Assembly: GCA_030824175.1 (NCBI GenBank) | Contig: JAVBYH010000081.1 | Location: 1 to 9,271 of the forward strand | DNA: 9,271 nucleotides | Origin: Bacteroidota bacterium | GTDB lineage: Bacteria; Bacteroidota; Ignavibacteria; UBA10030; UBA8401 | Direction of reading: 5' to 3' | In this document: positions 3,832 to 9,271 of the stretch, in pieces | Position numbering within the stretch: the stretch's first letter is position 1 | Layout of the letters: each line of letters opens with the position of its first letter | Position numbers and translations under genes: made by a program | Notes under the pieces: generated by a model | Told to the model about the DNA's origin: nothing | What the model saw: only the letters and a program-made list of their open reading frames with translations | The model's database searches: none

Positions 3832-5628
3832 ATGGATAAACAATCAACACTCGGATTTGTTCTCATCGCCCTTGTCCTGATGGTCTGGATGTGGTACAGC
3901 ACGCCCGCGCCCCAGCCCGCGAAGCAGGACGCGCAGTCGACACAGTCGGTCCGTCGCGACTCCGCCACAGCGCGGCAGACCGTTGCGCCGCAGCAAGCGG
4001 CACAGGCCGCCGAAACGCCGCAGGCCGCCGACAACACGTTCGGCAAATACTTCACGCAGGCCGCGGCCGGCACCGAGCGCATCATCACGGTCGAAACGGA
4101 TCAGTATATCGCCGAACTCTCGACGAAGGGCGGCCTGATCAAAAAATGGACGCTCAAGAAATACAACACGTGGGACCAGCACCCCGTGCAGCTCGTCGAG
4201 GAGTCGAAGGGCGGAGACTTCAGCCTCCTCTTCAACACCGAGGACGGCAAGCAGGTCAACACCCGGACGCTGTATACGACGACGAACGCCCCGAGCGGCC
4301 GCGTCGTGCTCTCGGGCACCGACGCCGTGACGATCGACTTCGCGATCGCCGCGGGAACCGGGTCGATCGTGAAGCGCTTCACGTTCACGAACGACACGTA
4401 TAACGTGAACGTCGACCTGAAATTCCTGAACATGCAGTCGATCATCGCAAACTACGAATACCAGGTGATGTGGGAGAACGGCATTCGCTTCGCCGAACAC
4501 AATTCGTACGAAGAGGCGAAGGTCGCCCTCGGCTATTCGTTCGCCGGCGGCGAGCTCACCGAGATCGACGCCGCCGACGAGGGCGTCACGCCGACCTCGA
4601 ACACGAGCGGCGCCACGGACTGGGTCGCATCGCGCACGAAATATTTCGCCGTCGCCCTCCTCTCGAACGACAAGAAGGCGAGCGGCGCGTACATGGAAGG
4701 CCGCCACATCCCCGCGCCGAACGGGGGCCTCATCAAGCAGTACGGCATTGCGCTGAAGATACCGTTCAAGAACGGCGCCGAAGAGTCGACATCGCTCTCG
4801 CTCTATCTCGGCCCGCTCGAATATCAACCGATCAAGGCGTACGATCGCGAGCTCGAGAAGATCATCAGCCTCGGCTGGTCGTGGATACGCCCCATCACGA
4901 TGTTTCTGTTCATACCGCTCTTCAACATGCTCCACCTCTTCATCTCGAACTACGGGCTCGTGATCATCGTGTTCTCGATCCTCATCAAGGTACTGCTCCA
5001 TCCGCTCACGAAGAAGAGCCTCGACTCGATGCGGAAGATGCAGAAGCTTCAGCCGATCATGGAGGAGCTGAAGGTGAAGTTCAAGGACGATCCGAACGCG
5101 ATGAACGTGCAGACGATGAAGCTTTACAAGGATTACGGCGTGAATCCGGCGGGCGGCTGCCTGCCGATGCTGCTCCAGATGCCGATCCTCTTCGCGCTCT
5201 ACGCGCTGTTCGCCTCGGCGATCGAATTGCGGCAGGCGCCGTTCATCTGGTGGATCACGGACCTGTCCGTGCCCGACGTGATGATATCGCTGCCGTTTAG
5301 CGTGCCGCTTTTAGGCAACTTCCTCAGCGGATTGACGCTGGCGATGGGCGTCACGATGTTCCTGCAGCAGAAGATGACGGTCACCGATCCGCGCCAGGCG
5401 CAGATGGTGTGGATGATGCCGATCATGTTCACCGTCATGTTCAACAATCTGCCGTCGGGATTGAACCTGTACTATCTCGTGTTCAACCTGCTCTCGATCG
5501 GCCAGCAGTACTACGTGAACAAGAAGCACGGCGACGAGCCGCTGCAGAAGGTGCCACAGAAGAAGGGCGCCGGCAACGGATGGATGGAGAAGCTCGCAAA
5601 GCAGCTTCCGCAGCAGCCGAAAAAATAA
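3832..5628 (+). CDS. yidC: Membrane protein insertase YidC (Oxa1 family)
   Basis: The 598-residue protein inserts membrane proteins, alone or with Sec. TM1 lies at residues 7-23 (LGFVLIALVLMVWMW), followed by a Gln/Ala/Pro-rich linker (24-67), a large periplasmic beta domain (about 75-345), and the conserved Oxa1 core from about 347 to 562. The core has helices at about 353-390, 441-463, 493-512 and 525-557, and the motif NPAGGCLPMLLQMPILFALY at 438-457. K386 in the first core helix (LIKVLLHPLTKKS) occupies the place of the groove arginine R366 of E. coli YidC; a basic residue is kept. The C-terminus is Lys/Gln-rich. The length is normal for the periplasmic-domain-bearing YidC of Gram-negatives. 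GGAG lies nine bases before the ATG. It is the last gene of the block and is followed by a strong terminator. No mnmE or jag follows. Confidence 0.98.
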   Translation: MDKQSTLGFVLIALVLMVWMWYSTPAPQPAKQDAQSTQSVRRDSATARQTVAPQQAAQAAETPQAADNTFGKYFTQAAAGTERIITVETDQYIAELSTKGGLIKKWTLKKYNTWDQHPVQLVEESKGGDFSLLFNTEDGKQVNTRTLYTTTNAPSGRVVLSGTDAVTIDFAIAAGTGSIVKRFTFTNDTYNVNVDLKFLNMQSIIANYEYQVMWENGIRFAEHNSYEEAKVALGYSFAGGELTEIDAADEGVTPTSNTSGATDWVASRTKYFAVALLSNDKKASGAYMEGRHIPAPNGGLIKQYGIALKIPFKNGAEESTSLSLYLGPLEYQPIKAYDRELEKIISLGWSWIRPITMFLFIPLFNMLHLFISNYGLVIIVFSILIKVLLHPLTKKSLDSMRKMQKLQPIMEELKVKFKDDPNAMNVQTMKLYKDYGVNPAGGCLPMLLQMPILFALYALFASAIELRQAPFIWWITDLSVPDVMISLPFSVPLLGNFLSGLTLAMGVTMFLQQKMTVTDPRQAQMVWMMPIMFTVMFNNLPSGLNLYYLVFNLLSIGQQYYVNKKHGDEPLQKVPQKKGAGNGWMEKLAKQLPQQPKK

Positions 5629-5658
5629 CGGCGCGCGGAACAACGGCAGTACAAGCGA

Positions 5659-5694
5659 AGGGCACTATCGATATCGATAGTGCCCTTTTTTTTT
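5659..5694 (+). terminator. Intrinsic terminator of the rpmH-yidC operon
   Basis: The arms AAGGGCACTATCGAT (5659-5673) and ATCGATAGTGCCCTT (5674-5688) form a perfect 30-base palindrome, followed by a run of nine T's (5686-5694). It lies 31 bases after the yidC stop. In the minus direction no T-run follows the stem, so it works intrinsically only for the plus strand, though the stem may also slow readthrough from the convergent gene ending at 5719. Confidence 0.93.
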
Positions 5695-5718
5695 ATGCCG
5701 CGGAACGCCGTCTGAAGG

Positions 5719-6873
5719 TCATACTTTGAGGAACCATTTCTTTCGCCACATCAGCCACGCGAAGAAGAAGAGGAAGAGATCCCAGAGGATGGCCCAGCCG
5801 AGCGACGCGTTCAGCGGACTGAAGAGCCGCAGCAGCACGTTGTCCATCACGAGACGCTGCACGGACACCCATTCCCAGAGCCCGTTCGAGAGCTGCACGT
5901 TGAACTTCGTCAGCCCGAGCAGTCTGCCGGCGACACCCGAAAGTGTGAAGACGAAGATCGCGTTCATGCCGTAGATGATGAGGGGCGTCGCCCAGCGCTT
6001 GTAGCCCTTGGCGTCGATGATGAAATAGAACAAAGCGAAGATGCATGTGGCGAATCCCGCCATGAACACGGCATACGACGACGTCCACAGGTTCTTGTTG
6101 ATGGGCATCCACATGTCGAACGCCGCGCCCGCCAGAAGGAGCATGCTTCCGGCCGTGAACATCCAGCAGACCCGTTCCTCCTTCGAGTGATCCCGGTAGC
6201 GGAGATAATGTCCGATGAGGATGCCGAAGAGCGTCGTGGCAAGGGCGCCGAGGGTCGAGATGACGCCTTCGGGATCGAAGCCCGGCGCCGGAGCGCCGTG
6301 CCATGTGTGTCCCTCGAGGAACATCGTGTCGATATATCGGGCGAGGCTGCCCATGGGCGTGAGGTCGCCGGCCCCGTATCCGGGCACGGGGATGAATGCG
6401 AGCATCAGCCAGTACGCGGAGAGCAATCCGACGAGCCATGCGATCTGGCCGCGCACCGTGGTGTACAGATAGATGAGCGTCGCAAGGAAATAGCAGATGC
6501 CGATCCTCTGCAGGACGCCCGGGATGCGCATCGTCTCGAGGGAGAAATGCGTGCCGAAGAGGCCGAACGGGAACGTGGAGAGGAAGATGCCGATAAGGAA
6601 GAGCGTCGCACCGCGCCGGGCGGCCTGGGCGATCATCGCCGGTTTTGCGTCGCCTCGTTCCATGCGGCCCGCGAACGACATCGTCATCGCCACGCCCATG
6701 ATCCACAGGAAGAACGGGAAGATGAAATCGGTGAATGTCCACCCGTTCCACGCGGCGTGCTTCAGCTGCGGGTAAATGGTGCCCCACGATCCCGGATTGT
6801 TGACGAGCATCATGCCGGCGATTGTGAATCCGCGGAATGCATCGAGCGAACTGAGGCGTTCTTGTTTTGCCAT
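5719..6873 (-). CDS. HGSNAT/NagX-like (DUF5009) membrane acyltransferase
   Basis: This 384-residue polytopic membrane protein is related to heparan-alpha-glucosaminide N-acetyltransferase (HGSNAT) and to bacterial NagX proteins of amino-sugar pathways. The start RLSSLDAFRGFTIAGMMLVN and the block QLKHAAWNGWTFTDFIFPFF (about 37-56) are family hallmarks. H39 in KHAAWNG aligns with the active-site histidine of human HGSNAT, by memory of that motif. About ten hydrophobic helices follow to the C-terminus. I chose the ATG at 6873 because AAAGGGA lies just upstream; an ATG seven codons earlier (6894) has no ribosome binding site. It lies 229 bases downstream of nagA on the same strand, so it may be co-transcribed or have its own promoter. 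A role in moving or acetylating amino sugars is inferred from nagA. Confidence 0.9.
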   Translation of the reverse strand: MAKQERLSSLDAFRGFTIAGMMLVNNPGSWGTIYPQLKHAAWNGWTFTDFIFPFFLWIMGVAMTMSFAGRMERGDAKPAMIAQAARRGATLFLIGIFLSTFPFGLFGTHFSLETMRIPGVLQRIGICYFLATLIYLYTTVRGQIAWLVGLLSAYWLMLAFIPVPGYGAGDLTPMGSLARYIDTMFLEGHTWHGAPAPGFDPEGVISTLGALATTLFGILIGHYLRYRDHSKEERVCWMFTAGSMLLLAGAAFDMWMPINKNLWTSSYAVFMAGFATCIFALFYFIIDAKGYKRWATPLIIYGMNAIFVFTLSGVAGRLLGLTKFNVQLSNGLWEWVSVQRLVMDNVLLRLFSPLNASLGWAILWDLFLFFFAWLMWRKKWFLKV

Positions 6874-6890
6874 AATTGTCCCTTTACACG

Positions 6891-7106
6891 TCATTGTCGA
6901 AATTCAGACACGGAGATGCGGCCCTGCCTCACCGCTGTTTGTCTGTATACAATACGGGACAAATGTAAAAAAAAAAATATCTTCTTCCTATAACGGACAT
7001 GCGCAAAAAATGCTACACGCAAAAATTGCCACCCGTACTTGCCACCGTCATCGTAGGGCCGCGCCGAGGCCGCGAGGGCGACGACGAGGATGGTCGCCGG
7101 TCTCAA
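6891..7106 (-). other. Possible remnant of a secreted-protein gene between nagA and nagX-like gene
   Basis: A TTG overlapping the nagA stop opens a frame reading MRPATILVVALAASARP, which looks like a short signal peptide, followed by YDDGGKYGWQFLRV. It then turns into Phe/Lys/Arg-rich sequence with no protein character (poly-F from an 11-base T-run). The first 31 or so codons resemble the N-terminus of PorV/UPF0164-type outer-membrane proteins, and the rest looks non-coding. It could be the scar of a deleted gene or chance. There is no well-placed ribosome binding site (an AGAGAGG lies about 12 bases upstream). Confidence 0.2.
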
Positions 7107-8260
7107 CCAAGGCGTCGGTAGACCTCTCTGCCGTTGACGATCGTAATGGCGACGTCCTTGTCGTCGTCGATGAGCACAAGGTCCGCATCGGCGCCGATCT
7201 CGATGCACCCTTTTTTGTGTTCGAGTCCGAGGACGCGGGCGGGATTTTTCGTCACCGAATCGACGGCATGTTCGAATGAGCAGCCCGTGAACGATTGAAA
7301 GCGGAACGCAATAGCGAGGAGACCCATTGTCGAGCCGATGAGCGTACCGTCGTGATAGCGTGCGGCGCCGTGGCGCGAGACGTATTCCCTGCCGTTATAC
7401 ATGTACGTTCCCTCGGGCAGGCCGAGGCCCGTCACGCCGTCCGTAATGCAGACGCAGCGGCCGGGGCCGAGCGTCGCGAAGAGGAAGCGGACGATCGCCG
7501 GATGAAGATGATGGCCGTCGCCGATGATCTGTGCCGTAATATCGTTCCGTTCGAAGATCGCGGCAAGCGGTCCGGGATGCCGGTGGTGGAGCGACGGCAT
7601 CGCATTGAAAATGTGTGTGACGTGTGTGATTCCCGCATCGAACCCGGCAAGAGTCTGTTCGTAGGACGCCTCGGAATGGGCGAACGCGGCGACGACACCG
7701 CGGCGGTTGAGCTCGCGAATGATCCCGAGCACCCCCGGCAGTTCCGGCGCGATCGTCATCATACGGAGTGAGTCGCCCGTGACATCGAGGATCTCGGCGA
7801 GCGCGGCGCCGGATGGGTCGCAGATGCACCCGGGATCGAGCCCGCCCTTCCGTGCGACATTGATGAAGGGGCCCTCGAGGTGGATGCCCAGGAGTGCGGC
7901 GCCGCCGAGGTCACGGTTCACCGCTTCGCGCGCGACGGACAGATGCCTGTTGTCGCCGGAGGGCCGGGCCACTGTTGTGCCGAGAAACGACGTGACGCCC
8001 GTCCGGGCGAGGGCGTGCGCCATCGCGGCGAGCGATGCCGGCGTGCCATCGAGCACGTCGGCGCCTCCGGCGCCCTGCACATGGACGTCGATCAGTCCCG
8101 GAAGAAGCATGCGGCCCCGCGCGTCGATCGCATGGCCGGCGTCGGGCAGTGTCTGCGCGGGCCCGATGCGCGTGATCGTTCCGTCCTCGATAAAGACGGA
8201 GGTGAGCGCATCATCAGCGCCTGCGGTATGCAGGCGGCAATTGAGCACAGACAGTGTCAT
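7103..8260 (-). CDS. nagA: N-acetylglucosamine-6-phosphate deacetylase
   Basis: The 385-residue cytoplasmic amidohydrolase removes acetate from GlcNAc-6-phosphate, giving glucosamine-6-phosphate for NagB or cell-wall synthesis. The visible active-site set is E129 in GIHLEGPF, H195 in FAHSEAS, H216 in THIFNAM, H251 in DGHHLHP and D274 in CITDG. The first three and the aspartate fall at nearly the same numbers as E131, H195, H216 and D273 of E. coli NagA. The N-terminal metal motif reads DVHVQGAGG (H60, Q62), the variant with the second His replaced, as also seen in E. coli. The C-terminus ends in the urease-like ADADLVLID...NGREVYR strand. GGGAGG lies five bases before the ATG. It starts 11 bases after the stop of the upstream HGSNAT-like gene, so the two form an operon. 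Length is normal. Confidence 0.96.
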   Translation of the reverse strand: MTLSVLNCRLHTAGADDALTSVFIEDGTITRIGPAQTLPDAGHAIDARGRMLLPGLIDVHVQGAGGADVLDGTPASLAAMAHALARTGVTSFLGTTVARPSGDNRHLSVAREAVNRDLGGAALLGIHLEGPFINVARKGGLDPGCICDPSGAALAEILDVTGDSLRMMTIAPELPGVLGIIRELNRRGVVAAFAHSEASYEQTLAGFDAGITHVTHIFNAMPSLHHRHPGPLAAIFERNDITAQIIGDGHHLHPAIVRFLFATLGPGRCVCITDGVTGLGLPEGTYMYNGREYVSRHGAARYHDGTLIGSTMGLLAIAFRFQSFTGCSFEHAVDSVTKNPARVLGLEHKKGCIEIGADADLVLIDDDKDVAITIVNGREVYRRLG

Positions 8261-8271
8261 GTGTCCTCCCT

Positions 8272-9271
8272 TTAGAGATGCAGCCGTATGCCGGCCTTGT
8301 TGAGTACGACGGTGAGCCAGACCATGGCGACCGAGAAGACGAACGAACGGGCGATACCGATGACTCCTTCGCCCGCGTACTGCGAGAGCGCGTGGATACC
8401 CAGGAGCGAAAGGAGTACATACACGATATCCGGAAGAATGTACGCGAGGAGCGGATTCGCGCCCGCCGGCTGCACGAGGCGGGCCCAGCCGGATTTTTTC
8501 TTCACGTCAACGAGCCAATAGAGCGCGGCGAAGCAATAGCAGCAGATAGCGGCGCTGTAGAGGCACCACGCGGGCGTCGCGGCGTTCTTCGAGATGCCGT
8601 AGAGCGGCCGGAAGAGCCAGCCGGCGAGGAACATCATCGCGCCGAACACGAGGATCCATCGGACGCGCTTCATCGGCTCCGCGGCAGGCGATCCGTCGAG
8701 GAACAACATGGACACGAGCATGCCGGCCAGCGCGATCATCGTATGGCCGCCGAGATGCGGTCCGATCGCGAGCAGCTGCTTCACGTAATAGAACGGCGCG
8801 TCGAACACGTGCGATGCGTCGCCGACAAACACGGCGATGCACACGCCGAGCATCCCCATGATCGCCGCGGGCTGCGTACCGAACACGAGATAGACGGAAC
8901 AGGCGGCGAGGTACGTCCAGCCGATGAGTCCGAGGATTCCCCACCAGCTTGTGTGCATCCACTGCGCATCGCCCGGTGAGCCGCTGCGATACACGGCGGC
9001 GAGAATGACGAGTGCCGCGATGCCGGTCCATCGGAGCGCGCTGAACACCGTGCCCCGGAAGCTCACGGCCGCGGGGTAGACGTTCCAGACGAGGATGGCC
9101 GAGAAGAACACGAGCAGCGTCCAGACATCCCGGTCGAGGCCGGCGACGGCCGCGTTATAGCCGTGCATGTTCACCATGAAGACGCCAAGCGTGAGCAGAC
9201 CGGCGGTGCGGCCGAGGATGTGCCTCAGGAGCGCGGCCGGCGAGTCTCCGCGCCGGCGCCGTGCGGCGAAC
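8272..9271 (-). CDS. Second HGSNAT/NagX-like (DUF5009) membrane protein, C-terminal part, cut by the right edge
   Basis: The frame has no start before the window end: codons upstream of the Met at 9177 read ALLRHILGRTAGLLTLGVFMVN, a typical interior helix of this family, and continue open to 9270. So the 332 residues seen are the C-terminal part, and the Met at 9177 is internal. About eight membrane helices are visible, and the block PAGANPLLAYILPDIVYVLL (about 80 residues from the C-terminus) is a DUF5009/HGSNAT signature. The N-terminal catalytic-histidine region would lie outside the window. It ends 11 bases before nagA. It is clearly divergent from the copy at 5719-6873, so it is an older paralogue rather than a recent duplication. 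Its substrate is unknown, but the nagA linkage points to N-acetylglucosamine or a related amino sugar. Confidence 0.88.
   Translation of the reverse strand, partial: FAARRRRGDSPAALLRHILGRTAGLLTLGVFMVNMHGYNAAVAGLDRDVWTLLVFFSAILVWNVYPAAVSFRGTVFSALRWTGIAALVILAAVYRSGSPGDAQWMHTSWWGILGLIGWTYLAACSVYLVFGTQPAAIMGMLGVCIAVFVGDASHVFDAPFYYVKQLLAIGPHLGGHTMIALAGMLVSMLFLDGSPAAEPMKRVRWILVFGAMMFLAGWLFRPLYGISKNAATPAWCLYSAAICCYCFAALYWLVDVKKKSGWARLVQPAGANPLLAYILPDIVYVLLSLLGIHALSQYAGEGVIGIARSFVFSVAMVWLTVVLNKAGIRLHL

Noticed and set aside
3844..5001. A 385-codon open frame on the minus strand opposite yidC.
   Set aside because: It is antisense to a clear yidC gene; its Arg/Glu/Val-rich composition is the usual shadow of GC-rich coding DNA, with no recognisable domain.
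5693..6787. A 364-codon minus-strand frame overlapping the HGSNAT-like gene.
   Set aside because: It is Arg/His/Pro-rich without hydrophobic helices and overlaps a well-supported membrane protein gene in another frame.
9175..9177. ATG at 9177 as the true start of the last gene.
   Set aside because: Upstream codons continue in frame to the window end with a convincing membrane helix, so this Met is internal.

Overview
The window is a compact bacterial chromosome segment of fairly high GC, with no phage, transposon, CRISPR or RNA gene that I can see. The thioredoxin, DUF6132, DUF2892, zinc-ribbon and HGSNAT-like (DUF5009) proteins, and the N-terminus of YidC, resemble those of the Bacteroidota/Chlorobiota/Ignavibacteriota (FCB) group, possibly a Kapabacteria- or Ignavibacteria-like lineage. 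This placement is from memory of the families, not from a search. Most genes carry clear Shine-Dalgarno sequences.

Layout. Bases 1-363 (minus) hold the N-terminal end of a low-complexity, Arg/Glu/Pro-rich protein that leaves the window on the left. Bases 533-2689 (minus) form a redox-flavoured cluster. In transcription order it is an ECF sigma factor, a Cys/His zinc anti-sigma factor, a DUF2892 small membrane protein, thioredoxin, an FmdB-type zinc ribbon and a DUF6132 small membrane protein, ending in a hairpin at 477-508. Bases 2851-5694 (plus) are the conserved rpmH-rnpA-yidD-yidC block, with a candidate promoter and leader hairpin in front and a strong intrinsic terminator behind. Bases 5719-9271 (minus) hold an amino-sugar block: two HGSNAT/NagX-like membrane proteins of the same family flank nagA, and the upstream one runs off the right edge.

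How the genes fit together. The plus-strand block makes ribosomal protein bL34, the RNase P protein, and the YidD/YidC membrane-insertion pair. The minus cluster reads as a possible thiol-stress regulon: the anti-sigma factor has the Cys-x25-His-x3-Cys-x2-Cys layout of redox-sensing zinc anti-sigma factors such as RsrA, and thioredoxin lies a short way downstream. The nag block suggests use of N-acetylglucosamine from chitin or cell-wall turnover.

The most interesting leads are the sigma/anti-sigma/thioredoxin arrangement, the two small Cys-Pro membrane proteins in that cluster, the NagX-NagA-NagX sandwich, the hairpin in the rpmH leader, and a possible secreted-protein remnant just after nagA. 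I found no clearly new large system.
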